This document shows, one piece after another, positions 23,786-36,261 of a stretch of 64,000 nucleotides of DNA. Below the pieces are notes generated by a model that saw only the letters and a program-made list of their open reading frames with translations, did no database searches and was not told the origin of the DNA. The DNA is from Clarkia xantiana subsp. parviflora (taxonomy: Eukaryota; Streptophyta; Magnoliopsida; Myrtales; Onagraceae). A program made the position numbers and the translations under genes. The stretch is taken from assembly GCA_036873135.1 (NCBI GenBank), contig JAPTYO010000008.1, positions 29,352,761 through 29,416,760 on the forward strand. Direction: 5' to 3'. Numbering within the stretch: the stretch's first letter is position 1; the number at the start of each line of letters is the position of its first letter.

Positions 23786-23925
23786 ATATTAGACCAGCCC
23801 AATAATTAAAATTTTAAAAGGTTGGGCCGAAATGTTCACTTGTGGCCCAAGTAGGGTTTTAAATCCATTAAAAAAATATTAAACTTAGCCACCAAGTAAC
23901 ATTAACTATTTAAAATAGTTTCCAA

Positions 23926-23929
<4 letters not shown>

Positions 23930-23979
<50 letters not shown>
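23930..23979. repeat. (AT)n microsatellite
   Basis: About 24 uninterrupted AT units inside the copia leader. Confidence 0.95.
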
Positions 23980-23981
<2 letters not shown>

Positions 23982-24599
23982 AATTTCGGCATAATATAAT
24001 ATATATAAATATATTTTATTTATTGTCAATATCTTTAATAGGGAAACAAATAACTGACAATATATTTTCTCAATCTTTTAGGTAACTAAATTTATCAATA
24101 ATATCTTTAACCCTATTTAAATATTTAGATATATTGATAGTTATATATTTCTATATATTTTAATGTGAATCTATCCTAATGTTCCTAATTATAGGTATAT
24201 TCTTACCCTAATTAAAAATTAAAATATGGTAAATAATATAATTTAAAAATCTGGCCGAAATTTTTCCCTTGGTGATTAAAAATTTAAAAATTTTACCTTG
24301 TAATTCACCTAGGGTTTCGGCACAAACACTAAAATTAGGAACAAGTGGTCAAATTTCAAGATTAAATTTTAATAAGATCTACAATCCAATGTTTGATTTT
24401 GATAAATTTTACTTTTTTCTTGAAGATCATGAACATCAAATAAACCAAGAACATCATGAAAATTTAGGACCACCATTATCATAAAAATTCGAAAATTTTA
24501 AAATTCTTTTAAAAAAAAGAATTCGGTCCGAAAAAATTTAAAATTTCAAGAACACCAATTTATCAAAATCATAAACTCCTAATACAGGCTCTAACACAC

Positions 24600-25201
24600 T
24601 GTTAGATTACTGGGAGTAATCACTACATATACTATAAATAAGGTATATGCTAGTAATATCAATTACGCAATGGAAGTTTCACACATACCTTTAAGATGAT
24701 CCGTAGACCCAAGATCTTCTTGATAGGGAGTTCACGATCCTCCTGTCGGGACCCATAGAGGTTCTTGTTAGAGAAGCCCTACGTGGTGCAGCTCCACAGC
24801 AAAGCCTCTGATCGATTCTTGGCACATGGACAGATCTCTGGAGAGTTTGCTCGAAAGCAATTCGGCACACCTTCGGTGAGGTAAGGGTTCGGCCGAACTA
24901 GTGTGGTGTGGGAGGAGGGTTTTTCTCTCTAAAACTCTCTTGTGAGGGAATTATGATTAACCCTAAAATATTTCCTAACACCTCTTATTTATAGGATGAG
25001 TAAAGTGGACAAAAGTCCACTTTACCCTCACTATAAGTTTCGGCCGGCAATTAGTATAGGGAGGCTCAATTTTGGGCCTCTCATGTCAATTGGGATTTGG
25101 GTCTAGCCCAATTACCCTAATGTGACATTTACCCAAGTTCATTAGTTAAACTTTATATATTATGGGCTACCAATTACGGCGCCCATCACCATATGCTTAC
25201 A
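24600..25201 (-). repeat. copia 5' LTR
   Basis: 602 bases, homologous to 16776-17375 with scattered substitutions. TATAAATA reads on the minus strand at 24986-24993. Confidence 0.9.
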
Positions 25202-25507
25202 CGGGAGGATTACGAAAAAAAGCTGTTGGACCAAGAATGCTAGACCCCTTTTAAGACACTCAATATGTCCAATTAAAGCGTTACGCTCACTCACTCTCCA
25301 CGCCCATAAGAAGATCACCTTTAGGCGTGCATACTTATCACAACACGGATGGAGTTTACTTTCAAATATGTAACTCCATCCCAACACATGTAATTGATCG
25401 CACTTTGTCGAGCATGCCCTTGACCTGGGCCATTCTACCGACCTTTGAAGGCGATAAGTATCACCGTCCTCGTGACAAAATGCATGTTACTACAACATCA
25501 CACGCGT
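25202..25507. other. unidentified spacer between copia and element 2
   Basis: 306 bases without a supported feature; probably a continuation of 15593-16775, resuming at 35146 after element 2. Confidence 0.4.
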
Positions 25508-26218
25508 TGATGGGACGTGTATGTCGGGGCAAGTAGATGTCGACCCGAATGTCAATCCCACGTATGGAATTCTTCTCCTTCCGATCCGTTTCCTTTCGCT
25601 CTTCCCGTAATCCGCTCCTTCGCTGACCTGCACAAGGGGTAAGCCGGGGGTGGAACTGGCGAACCCTCTCCGATGCTTAAATTAGTACAGTGTTCTAGAG
25701 AGAGAAAATAGAGAGAAGGCAGAGCTCAAAATGTGAAGGAATTCATCAAGTGTCAAATGAGAAGATATTGAGCACTATATATAGGCCTCAAGGGGGATTA
25801 TGACGGTTAATGACGTCGTTAACCCCTAAACGTGCTTTATTAATGGATAATGAAGGGTCTAAGCCCTTGTAAGCATGGGAGAGTTCGTAGTATTGTGTAA
25901 GGGTCGGGTTTGTAAAATGATGACGGATCTCTGCGAGGCGTGACCCAGACAACGGTCTCTTGGACGTCGTGTATGCCCTTTGGTCGGGAGTAGTACTTCG
26001 TCCGGGGGTGGTGCCGAGGCCTCTAAGATCGGACCAAATAGTATGATCTCAGGGGCCTGAGGTCGGACAGCTGGTTCGATCTCCTCTAGGAGGGATCCGA
26101 CCAGTTATGGTTCGAGCGGTTGTTTTCGGGTCAATGTTTCGATTTGTAATCGTGTGTGGGGTTATCGTGATAATACAATCCGAATTAAAACGGGTACAAA
26201 TTGAGCGAATATCCATCA
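25508..26218 (-). repeat. element 2 3' LTR
   Basis: 711 bases. A minus-strand TATATATAG box is at about 25776-25784. Next to it (26219-26232) the minus strand shows a purine tract, GACTCAGGGGAAAA. Confidence 0.92.
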
Positions 26219-27387
26219 TTTTCCCCTGAGTCAAACAATGGCATAACCCTTGATTGACTCTATTTTGCGATGGGATGAGAAGCTCAATTTAAATCCGTGG
26301 TTTTACCTCTTGACGAGTCCACCGTGTATCCTTAGGCGTTTCCCAGCCCTTTATTCTCGTCTTCCAAGACAATGGGAAATATAAACATTAGTGTAAACAT
26401 GTACTCGGACACATATCCGAAAAACGCGGGTATGACAAAAATCGTGTCCTCCTATGCATGAGCCAAAAAAAATGTAAACATGGATAGGGGTATGATGTGA
26501 TCATGATCATAGATGAGTAAAATTCAAATCTTTGCCAGCATAATCGTACAGGTGTACATGTAGAATAATTGTACGTGTGAAAAATGTGCTAATCATGTAT
26601 AAAAATTCCTAAGTATTAAATGCATGGTATATGTGCATAGAAACGTTAATATGAGTATAAGCATGATAACTATAGTTAAAAATGGAAGAGATGTCATGAA
26701 TTAATTTTGACATTCGGATCTTTTTTATTTTGAAATTGACGGTGGAGATTAGGAGATTTTTGAAACCCTAATTTGTTCTACTATAAAAGGGAGGAATTAT
26801 TACCTCATTTTTGTAGCTTCCATTCTTCTTTGTTTTAGTGATTGGGTCGTCTATTTGGTTCTGTTTCCTTAGGGACATACCGACCTTTAACCTTGCAATG
26901 ATGGGGATGAGTGATTGGACGACCTTGGGATAGTCGTTTTAATATTAGTGGTGTGACTAGCGACGAATTGAACAGTGGTCTCCTGGAGGGTCGTCTTGTC
27001 CAGAGGTAATCTCTGAGCTTACTGCCTCCATTCCCCATGACACTATGGTAGTGAGGTTGTGTGTAGTCTTTGTTGTTTTTAGGCTCACGGCTCGTTGGTT
27101 GTCTGACTTTTTTTGTGTTGTGTGTGTGTGGAGCATCCTTTTGAGGTTAGGAAGCTTTCCTTGGGTGTTTAGGACTTACTTTATGAGCGATTTCCCCTGA
27201 GTTTAGTTTCCCTTCAATATTTCAAAGGAATGAGTAACCTCTTTCTCCCACAGCTTCCTCTGCTTGCTCTTTCATATTAATCTTGTCGCCCTCTCCACTT
27301 GCATATCCTTTTCTTTTGATTTTAGGCAACGTCTTTGGTGGCTCCTAGATGTCTTTTCGTGCTTGATTTTTTCATTTGTTCCGTCTC
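26219..27387. other. leader of antisense gene / 3' region of element 2
   Basis: No supported ORF. The exon 1 domain found in elements 1 and 4 should lie here but is not recognisable, and the space before the exon 2 homologue is short. A TATA box candidate is at 26782. Confidence 0.5.
26782..26790 (+). promoter_or_regulatory. possible TATA box for antisense gene of element 2
   Basis: tataaaagg preceded by aaaccctaa (a telo-box-like word common in plant promoters). Element 4 has aaaaaccct and ttataagg with similar spacing at 36755-36782, and both continue with acctca and a gagcctcc/tagcttcc stretch. Conservation between two diverged elements supports a promoter, but this is an inference. Confidence 0.45.
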
Positions 27388-28289
27388 GTAGGTTGGTTTT
27401 ATAAGAAAACTTACCATGCGCGGGAAGACCTTATTGATTGGGTAGCTAATGGTAGGATGGGGGAATCTCTTCCTACTGTTCCGAAAATGGTTAAGCCTTC
27501 AGAGACATAGGAGGCGACTAGGGCCTTGAGTATGCTCCCTTGCATGTTATTATCTCTATTTTTATAACGTCTCTGTAGTTGTTATTGCATTCCTTTCATT
27601 GTTTTTGGGGTGATTGTTGTTACTGTCGGGGTGTGTCCTTACGGCTTGTGGGTTTCCTGGGGAGCCAGTGATAAAGGGATCGTCAAATGTGGGAAAATAT
27701 GATTCTAGGACCGGACCCTCGATTGTCCATGCAAAAAAGACTGTTCCTGTTGATGTCAGCACCAGAGTTCTTTCTTGTGGCGAAGGGAATCAGTCTGTGG
27801 GTGAAGGCAAGATTCATGATGATGTTGATGTAACGCCCGTATCTCCTGCCCCCCAATCGAGGGTACGAGTGCCGATGATCAAGTCAAGTTTAGCAGGTGT
27901 GTTTCTAGTTTTGTGTTTTTCATCTGATTGTGTATTTTCTGACTTGGATGTATCAGTTGTAGGCAGAATTAGAATTCCTACATTGTGTCGAAAAGACTTG
28001 ATACATCATCTCCATGATGATTTGTTTGTTCCTAGTGGGTTCCCTTCTCCTCTGGGGATAGGTGTCATTTTGACAACCGATCTTCTTTACTCATCCCTGA
28101 AATTGGGGTTCGAGTATTGCAAGCCGCTTTTGCTCCTGGTTAGGGATGGAAACGGGTCTCGGGGCCCCGCTGACCAGCGGGTCCCCGACTCGGTTTTGAC
28201 CCGCCGACCCGCGGGTCATGGGGCGGGTCCGGGTCTAGAGGCACGGGGCCCCGTTGACCCGCCCCGAAATGCATATATATATATATAAT

Positions 28290-28333
<44 letters not shown>

Positions 28334-29442
28334 ATTTTTTTTATGTTAATATAATGTAACATTTACTAAACAATATGGTTAATATAGTACCTATATAAAT
28401 AACATGAACCAAATTACAAATAAATGTATATTTAGATTATTAGGATTTGTTAATTTGAATTTGGTATTTGGATTTGAATTTGTATTTTGTAATGAATTTG
28501 ATGTGTTTGTTTTTTGTATTTAATTAGTGTTAGATTTATGTTTTGAATTTATATATAATGTAATATTTTGATTAAAAAAAAGTGTATTTAATATTGAGAA
28601 GTGAAAAAAAAAAAAAATTGTTCACAGCGGGGCGAGCCGGGGCCCCGCGGGTCGACCCGTTGGATTTTTGACCCGCCCCAGGAGGTACATTTTTCCGGGG
28701 CCGGGTCAGCCAGGCCGACCCGCGGGGCGGGTCCGGGACTGCGAAAATCCGCCCCGTTGCCATCCTATTCCCTACTCCCGGTGATCATGTGCTGCCTCTT
28801 AGTGAATCAAGAGAAATTCATGGATTGGTGCACGGGGTTTTATCCCGTTATGATCATGTAATCACCTTCTTATTGCTCATCCTTGTTACTTTATGTTTGC
28901 CTTATTTTTTAATTTCGTTCTTTGTATTAGGGTATTGCTGATATTGTGAACCTGTCGTCTTTCGTTGCTGAACTTGCGGAGGAGAGAAAATTCCTTTAGG
29001 ATGTGCAGGTTTCACTCAATGCTGAGCTTGTCGAGGCTTTAGAAGATGGTCGTATCTTGGATGTCGAGTGTCGTGATCTACGGGATTAGATTATTTTCCT
29101 TAAGTTCGAGATTATAGCCTTGCAGCGGAAGGCTGCGGGTGATAATATGTTGCGCACTGCTGAGTTGGTGTCTATTGAGGATGTGTTTCGTCAGGAGGAC
29201 GAGATGTTTATTGTTCTTGAGACTCTTCTTCTTTTCAAGCTGATCTCTTGGTTCAATGCAATGCAACTATGAATGCCTTTAAAAGGACACTCGTTGAACG
29301 AATGTACATGGATTTCCCTGATTTTCCATTTCCTCAGCTTGGTGGTCTTTCTAGCTTTGCTGTTGAGCACGATGCCAAGTTAAGGAAGCAGTCTACTTCT
29401 CCCAGTGCAGTAGTCGCCTTCGGTGTTGTTCCTCGGGTTTAG
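27388..29442 (+). pseudogene. antisense gene of element 2, exon 1 missing, broken
   Basis: Homologues of exons 2-5 of the element 1 gene can be followed: GWFYKKTY (about 27391), a Ser/Lys-rich exon 3 (about 27640-27895), exon 4 with IPEIGVRVLQ (about 28090-28140) continuing after a nested MITE as GVLSRYDHV (about 28830-28860), and exon 5 with ADIVNLSSFVAEL (about 28935). The ending near 29442 gives VVPRV and a stop. Exon 5 carries several in-frame stops, and exon 4 is split by the 634-base MITE. Not functional as it stands. Confidence 0.75.
28141..28774. mobile_element. hAT-like MITE nested in exon 4 of antisense pseudogene
   Basis: Ends tagggatggaaacggg and, inverted, ...gttgccatcctattcccta. 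Flanked by ctcctggt (28133-28140) and ctcccggt (28775-28782), an 8-base duplication with one change, the length expected for hAT. GC-rich subterminal cgggtc/gacccg repeats surround an AT-rich core with a TA microsatellite (28268-28331). No transposase. Confidence 0.8.
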
Positions 29443-29834
29443 TTGAGATTACTTCCGTTTTTTCATACTCGTGTGTTTGTGGTTTGCTACTAGACGCATG
29501 TGTCGTAATTTTTCTACCTCATGTCGTACCTGCATTGGATGTTTAGTATTATTATCTTTATGACTTGTTATGTTTTGGTACCTTTGTTGTCATGGTTGTT
29601 TTTCCTTATTGTCTATGCTTGGGGAATTGCATCATTTCCTATGCTTGTGTGTTATAGGATGGCTCGCTTATCCATCGTAGCATTCTTGATCATTTTATCA
29701 CAAGTTCAATCCTTGTAGATAATCTCTTTGTTGGAGTATCCTTCTTGTCATCCTCCATTTTCATCATACCTGTATTGTCAACATAGTCATACTTGTCTAT
29801 ATCATATAACCTTGCTTTTATAAGAGAAGGTTTT
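29443..29834. other. spacer after antisense pseudogene of element 2
   Basis: T-rich on plus; probably the 3' untranslated region of the antisense gene. A short frame at 29521-29718 is hydrophobic by composition only and is not supported. Confidence 0.4.
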
Positions 29835-30310
29835 CTCAAGATACGTTCTTGGGGACGTTGTAAATGTTTTTCCTAGGATACGCTCCTAGCTGCAACTAGT
29901 GTGTGCGCAGGATATGCTCCTGGGGGCATTTAAAATTGTTTGCAAGATATGCTTTTGGAGGCGTTGAAAGTGATCGCATGATACGCTCTTGGGGGCGTCG
30001 AAAGTGATCACAAGATACGCTCTTGGGGGCGTCGAAAGTGTTCGCAAGATACGCTCTTTGGGGCGTCGAAAGTGTCCGCAAGATACGCTCTTGGTGGCGT
30101 CGAAAGTGTTCGCAACATACGCTCTTGGGGGAATCGAAAGTGATCACAAGATGCGCTCATGGGGGTGTTGAAAGTGATCGCAAGATACGCTCTTGGGGGC
30201 TTCGAAAGTGTTCGCAAGATACGCTATTGGGGGCGTCGAAAGTGATCACAAGATATGCTCTTGGGGGCGTCGAAAGTGATCGCAAGACACGCTCTTGGGG
30301 CGTCAAAGTG
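29835..30310. repeat. 34-bp tandem repeat, about 13 copies
   Basis: The unit reads 'gcaagatacgctcttggggg' then 'cgtcgaaagtgatc'. It lies between integrase and the antisense gene. It is recognisably related to the 35-bp array of element 4 (50955-51612): both contain agata-gctct-gg-ggg-gc. Confidence 0.93.
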
Positions 30311-30507
30311 TCCTTTACTTGGTTTTGTTCCCATGTAAGGCATTCTCTTGAGTATGATTGCGTTCGAGAAACATTTATTTGAATAGTATCTTGCAACATT
30401 ATGTGACTGGAACTTTGGGATCTTCTTCTAGCAGAATGAACAACGCAAAGGCTTGGCTTGCACTCTCTTCTCAAGGAGTCATTTATTTTTACCTTTGTTG
30501 TGGGATT

Positions 30508-33500
30508 TCAAACGTGGAACTTCTTCAGATGTCCTCCACTGAACGTTTTTGTTGAGATAGTCTCATCTCCATCTTCCAGGCGGTATGCGTTTATGTATGG
30601 TACTGATGCTATCTTGTACGGTCTTTCCCATTTTGGAGATAGCTTTTTCACCTGATCGAGGTGTGAGAACTCGTTTCTTCGTAGTACTCACTCACCCACA
30701 TGAAATTGTCTTTCTCTGACTTGTCAGCTGTAGTACCTAGCGCATTCTTGCTAGTACTTCTTCCAAGTTCCATATTTTTTCATCCGCTAGATCTAAATCT
30801 AAACGTCTGGCCTTGTCATTTTCCTGACTTTCAAAGTGACCAGTTCTAAGTGACGCCACTGCTATTTCTGCTGGTGCCACTGCTTTTGTGCCATATATCA
30901 ACCTGAATGGTGTCTCTCCCGTCGATACTTTTGCTGTTGTTCGTACTGCCCACAAGAATTTGTCTAATTCATCTACCCAACTTCCCTTGGAAGCGTGGAT
31001 TATCTTTTTGAGACCATCTAGTACGACTTTGTTAGCTGATTCCACATGTCCGTTTGTTTGGGGTTGTTTCACTGATGCGAAGATATGCTCTATGTTCAGC
31101 TGCTTGCAATACCAACCCATCCTCTTGCTTTTGAATTGTGGTCCATTGTCTCTTATTAGAACCTTTGGTACGCCATACCTTGCAACGATGTGCGATTTGA
31201 TGAAAATGAGGATTTGTTCATCCGTTGTTCTTCCCAATGCCTTTGCTTCTATCCATTAGGAGAAGTAGTCTATTGCCACTAGTATGAATGTTTTCTCCCC
31301 TTTTGTTCTTGGTAAGGGGCCTATCAGGTCGATCCCCCACTGAGCGAATGGCCATGCACTTGATATTGAAATTAGATTGGTTGCTGAGGCTGTAATGTTT
31401 CGAGTATACTTTTGGCAGTGTTCGCATTTTTGCACGATAACATTTGCTTCTATGTTCATTGTTGGCCAATAGTAACCCAAGTTGAAAACTTTTCAGATAA
31501 TTGATCTTGCCCCCTCATGGCACCCGGCGCTTCCTTCATGGAGCTCTTTCAGGACTGTTTCCGTTTCTGGGTATGCTATACACTTCAGGACTGATGTGGA
31601 GTAACCTTTTTTATAGAGCTCATTGTTTATCATTGCATAAATTGTGGCCAATATTTCGATCTTGGTTGCTTCTACCTGTCTTCAGGGAATGTCCCCTCGG
31701 TGATGTATCGACGGATTGGAGTCATCCAAGTATCCCCTTCATCTATAGCTAAAACTTCCATTTTTCTATGACGGAAAGTATTCTTTGTTCTACAAAGTGA
31801 ACCTCCATGTTTAACTCTGATCCTAACGAAAATTTGCTTAAGGCATCCGCTTCTTGATTCTGTTCTCTTGTGACCGATTCGATGTAAAAACTATCAAAAC
31901 TCGTGATCAACTCCTTTGCTTGTTGCAGGTACCTTTGCATATTTTAGGATTTTTCTATGTAATTCCCTTTCACTTGATTGACAACTAGTTGAGAGTCGCA
32001 TTTTACCCGTTGGTGTTTTACTCCCACTCTTTTAGCTATCCTCAAGCCTGTTATTAGAGCCTCGTATTCTGCCTTGTTATTTGTCGCCCTAAAGGTTAAT
32101 GTCATGGCGTATCGCATCGGTGCACCTTTATCAGGTGGAAACAAGAGAAGGCCTGCGCTTGATCCCCCTACATTGGATGAGCCATCAGTGTGCATTTCCC
32201 ATATGTTACCTGGATGCACCTCTTGCCTGACTTCTATTTGTGTGGTTCTTGTTGTTGCTTCTAATTCGTTGTCAGGACTGATTCCCGTGATTCTGCAATA
32301 AAATCTGCCAAGGCTTGTCCCTTGACGGTCGTTTTTGGAGAAAAACGAATGCGAAATTCACTTAGTTCGATTGCCCATTTTGTCAGTCTTCCTGACGTAT
32401 CCGGCTTTTGTAAGAGATGCTTCAAAGGTTGATCTGTGAGCACCGTTATCTCATGAGCGTGGAAATATGGTCTCAACTTTCGCGCTGATATGATCAATGC
32501 GTAGAGGTATTTTACAATTGCCATGTAGTTGATCTCATACTTAGCCAGTGTTTTGCTCACGAAATAGACTGGTAGTTGTGCGTTGTTCTCCTCTTTGAAC
32601 AATACTGAACTTACCGCGACGTTGCTCAATGATATAGGGTTTTCCAGGTGTTGGCTTTTCCAAAAGGGGTAACGTCTTTAGATGTTGCTTTAGCTGTTGG
32701 AAAGCTTCTTCACACCTTGGTGTCCATTCGAACTTTTTGTTAGCTCGCAATACCTCGAAGAAAGGTAGGGTTTTGTCTCCGATTTTGGCCAAGAATCTGT
32801 TTAGCGTGGCTAACCTTCCATTGAGCTGCTGCACCTCCTTGTGTTTTGTAGGGGACTTCATTTCCTCGATTGCTCGTTATTTCTCTGGGTACACTTCGAT
32901 GCCTCTTTGACTCACCATGAATCCTAAGAGCTTCCCTGAATGTACCACAAATGCACATTTTGTTGGATTTAGGTGGACTTGATGCTGACACATTCTTTGG
33001 AAGGTCATGCGTAGGTCCTCGACTTGGTTGTTTTTTCTTCTTGGACTATACAATCATATCATCCACGTGTGATTCCATTGTCTTTCCTATCATGTGCCTG
33101 AAGAGCTTATTTACCATCTGTTGATAAGTGGCCCCTATATTTATGAGTCCGAATGGCATTACTCTGTAATGGTAGACATCACTATCAGCATAAAATGTTA
33201 TGTGTGGGGCGTCTTCTGTGGAAATATTAATTTGATTATACCCTGAATACGCATCCATAAAGCTCATTAGCTCGTGGCCCGATGTTGTATCAACAAGTTG
33301 GTCTATTCTTGGTAAGGGGTACGAATCCTTCGGGCATGACTTATTGAGGTCTCGATAATCTATGCACATTCTCCGGTTTCCATTGGCCTTCTTTACCAGA
33401 ACTGGGTTTGCGACCCAAGTTTGGAATCTGATCTCCTTGATGAATTTTGCTTTTAGCAACCTCTATACCTCCTATCGGATAGCTATATTCTTCCTACCGC

Positions 33501-34408
33501 CCATTGATCTCACATTTTGTGTTATTGGACGTTTTTCTGGGTCTATGTTGAGTTTGTGAGATATCACCTTTTCGCATATTCCAGGCATGTCACTTGGTGA
33601 CCATGCAAACAAGTCTTTATACTCTCTTAGGAGCGACGTTATTTGTGACTCTTCTTCTTTTGTTAATGAAACCCCAATTTTCACTTTTCCGTCTGGCTCA
33701 TCAACTTGCACCTCCTTCAATTATTCCATAGGTGTAGGTCTGCCATGCTCCTCTCTTGGTCTTCGTCTATTGACATAATCTAATTATCCATTTTTTCCTC
33801 CTTGAGCGATATCATGCAGCATTCCCTTGCGATTTTCTGATCACCTTTAACCTCCCCAATTCCTGTGCTTGTGAGGAACTTCATTTTTTGGTGCGGTGTT
33901 GATGGTACTATGCCCCACTTGTTAATTGTGGTGATACCTAGAATTCCGGTTTATCTATCCATGCATTCCACAACTAGGAAAGGAACATCACTTGCAATTG
34001 TTTCTAATCTGCCCTCAATGTCTCAGGTAGTGTAATTGTTCAAATGGGATAACTTGCCTCTCCTGAGAATCCTATGAGGGGGGAGTGCACTGGTTTTATG
34101 TCCTTCAGTCGTACGACTAAAGTGACAATCACTTTTTTGGTTAGGATACTGGCCGAACTTCCTCCATCTACTAGGATTTGGCTAATGTCCATGTTGCTGA
34201 TCTTCATTGTTATGACCAGAGCGTCGTTGTATGGGTATGATATGTGTTCCATGTCCATTTTTTAGAACTGGATCGTGTCTTCTCTTGCTTGCTTCATGTA
34301 TTTTCTCTGGATCATTTTGTTTTCCTTTTGGGCCATGTATGTTTCCTTTGCATTTGATGCCTCTCTGTCTGCTCCAAACCCTCCATGGATGACGTATGTG
34401 TTTGCCAT
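30508..34408 (-). pseudogene. pol: gypsy pol of element 2 (protease to integrase), many breaks
   Basis: All pol domains can be followed on the minus strand across several frames. Protease ILVDGGSSASI lies near 34170; RT covers 33720-32860, with VDDM in place of YMDD near 33055; the ancestral RNase H is at 32629-32261; the second RNase H has MHTDGSSNVGG near 32190; the integrase zinc finger is near 31480; catalytic IRDNGPQF is near 31165 and the glutamate region NGHVESANK near 31060; FSGGHLKKFHV ends it at 30508. Numerous stops and frameshifts make it non-functional. The Met of MANTY lies about 36 bases past the primer site. Confidence 0.9.
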
Positions 34409-34443
34409 CTGTCTCGTGATAGTTAGGCTTGTTTTGTTCAAGA

Positions 34444-34461
34444 CCCACGGACGGCGCCAAG
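34444..34461 (-). other. primer binding site of element 2
   Basis: The minus strand reads CTTGGCGCCGTCCGTGGG directly after the 5' LTR, the same type as in elements 1 and 3. Confidence 0.8.
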
Positions 34462-35145
34462 TGATGGGACGTGTAAGTCCGGGCAAGTAGATGTCGACCC
34501 GAATCTTAATCCCACGTATTAAATGCCTCTCCTTCCGATCCGTTTTCTTTCGCTCTTCCCGTAATCCGCTCCTTCGCTGACCTGCACGAGGGGTATGTCG
34601 GGGGTGGAACCGTCGAATCCTCTTCGATGCTTAAATTAGTACACTTTCCTAGAGAGAGAAACTAAAGAGAAGGTGAGCTCAAAATGTGAAGGAATTCATG
34701 AAGTGTCAAATGAGATGAACTTGAGCACTATATATAGGCCTCAATGGGGATTAAGACGGTTAATGACGTCGTTAACCCCTAAATGTGCTTTATTAATGGA
34801 TAATGAAGTGTTTAAACCCTTGTAAGCATGGGATAGTTCGTAGTATTGAGTAAGGGTCGGGTGTGTAAAATGATGACGGGTGTCTGCGAGGCTTTACCCG
34901 GACAACGGTCTCTTGGACGTCGCATATGCCCTTTGGACGGGCGTAGTAGGGAGGGATCAGACCAAATAGTCTGATCTCAGGGGCCTGAGGTCGGACAGCT
35001 GGTCTGATCTCCTCTAGGAGGGATCAGAACAGATATGGTTCAGGCGGGTGTTTCGGGTTAATGTTTCGATTTGTAATCGTGTGTGGGGTTATCGTGATAA
35101 TATAATCTGAATTAAAACGGGTCCAAATTGAGCGTATATCCATCA
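34462..35145 (-). repeat. element 2 5' LTR
   Basis: 684 bases, homologous to 25508-26218 with many substitutions and short indels. TATATATAG on minus near 34728-34737. Confidence 0.92.
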
Positions 35146-35482
35146 CGCGTCAACATGGAAAACTTCATAAGACGCGTCTACGATTACAAATGCATATGTT
35201 TATGAAAACTCATAACTAATGACTGTCAAATCTGACATCCTATGGACATCATAAGATAATAAAGGAGCTGGCCTCCAAAGTGTATCTCCAAGTATAGAAC
35301 GACCACGATCCTTCGATTTGGTCCAAGAGGAAAGAGGAAACGAGTGTCCAACACATGTAGGCTCTTACATCTCTCAATACTCAAATATACCCATAACGCT
35401 AGGAAACAAAACCAACAACGATGAAAGGATATACACTTCAACGCACGCCCCTAAAGGAAGGCATGAGGGGGGGGGGGCAACG
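35146..35482. other. unidentified spacer between elements 2 and 4
   Basis: Begins with the cgcgt duplication of element 2; a run of G lies at about 35467-35477. No supported ORF. Confidence 0.4.
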
Positions 35483-36261
35483 TGGATGTTAATACGTGTG
35501 CCTCGGGTTGACAAGTTTCCAATCCGAGTGACACCTCTCACGGGTATTTTGCTCTTCTTTCTGATCCGCTTAGCTTGTCGATGTGATCCATTCCTCTGCT
35601 CCTCGCGAACCTGCACAATGGGCAGTACCGAGCAAGGAGAGGGGGGGTGCTCGTTGAACCCTCTCTGATGCCTAAGAAAGTTCGGGCTCTTTAGAAAGAT
35701 AAATCCTAGAGAGAAGGCAGAGCTAAAACGTGCAAAGATGTAAACTTGTCCAAATGAATTGAACTTGAGAAGTATATATAGGCTACGGGGGGATTAAGGT
35801 GGCTTAATGACATCGTTAATCCCTAAACGTACTTTATTAACACATAACAGCAGGATTAACCCTTTCAAAGCATGGAGAGGTGGGTGAAAAAGTCTAAGTA
35901 TGAGTTGGGTAAATTGGATGTCAGGACCCTCGGGGTCGGACGGAAAATTCGACCCCTAAGGCCTAGGATCGGGTCAGCTTGCCCGACCTCTTATGGGAGA
36001 GGCTGGGCCAGCTGACCCGATCCCTCCCAGGAGAGATCGGGTTGACCCACTCGATCTCCCATAGGAAAGATCAGGCAGGCTAGCTCGATCTCACCTAGGT
36101 GAGACCAACGGACCAGTACGGACGAATGTTTTGGCTCGTCCGGGCCGTTAGCGTTGTGAGTGAAGTGCTCGGGTCCAAGTTTCGATTTATAATCGTAAGT
36201 GGTGTGATTAAAATAAGACAATCCGAAGGGAGGCGTGTTCAAATTGGGTGTAAATCCATCA
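35483..36261 (-). repeat. element 4 3' LTR
   Basis: Homologous in layout to the element 2 LTRs: it shares 'gatccgctta/cgatccgttt', 'cctagagagaaggcagagct', 'tatataggc', 'cgttaatccctaaacg' and ends ccatca. The left boundary tggatgttaata is inferred from that alignment. Minus-strand purine tract GACTTGGGGGCACG adjoins it (36262-36275). Confidence 0.8.

Larger units (their letters stand above)
22530..24599. other. copia 5' leader region
   Basis: AT-rich, without a supported ORF. Holds the ggttcgg-rich block (23465-23785), an AT microsatellite (23930-23979), and, next to the LTR, sequence homologous to 1-311. Confidence 0.5.
16776..25201 (-). mobile_element. Ty1/copia LTR retrotransposon (8.4 kb), decayed
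   Basis: LTRs at 16776-17375 (3' LTR) and 24600-25201 (5' LTR) are clearly homologous with tgtt...ttaca ends. Flanks are cgggg on the left and cggga on the right, a 5-base duplication with one change. Next to the 5' LTR the minus strand reads GTGTTAGAGCCTG, a degenerate initiator-Met primer site. RT-RNase H is recognisable at 18514-19905; a gag-like fragment may lie at 22269-22529. Integrase was not recognised. Confidence 0.88.
25508..35145 (-). mobile_element. Ty3/gypsy Tat-like LTR retrotransposon, element 2 (decayed)
   Basis: LTRs 25508-26218 (3') and 34462-35145 (5'), tgatggga...ccatca ends, with a perfect 5-base duplication cgcgt (25503-25507 and 35146-35150). Minus-strand order: primer site, protease-integrase pseudogene (34408-30508), tandem repeat (30310-29835), antisense pseudogene on plus (27388-29442), 3' LTR. 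There is no gag between primer site and protease. LTRs differ more than those of element 1, so this copy is older. A hAT-like MITE (28141-28774) is nested inside. Confidence 0.93.

Noticed and set aside
28268..28331. AT-rich tract as a possible origin or matrix attachment site
   Set aside because: A simple TA microsatellite inside a MITE; sequence alone gives no support for such a role.
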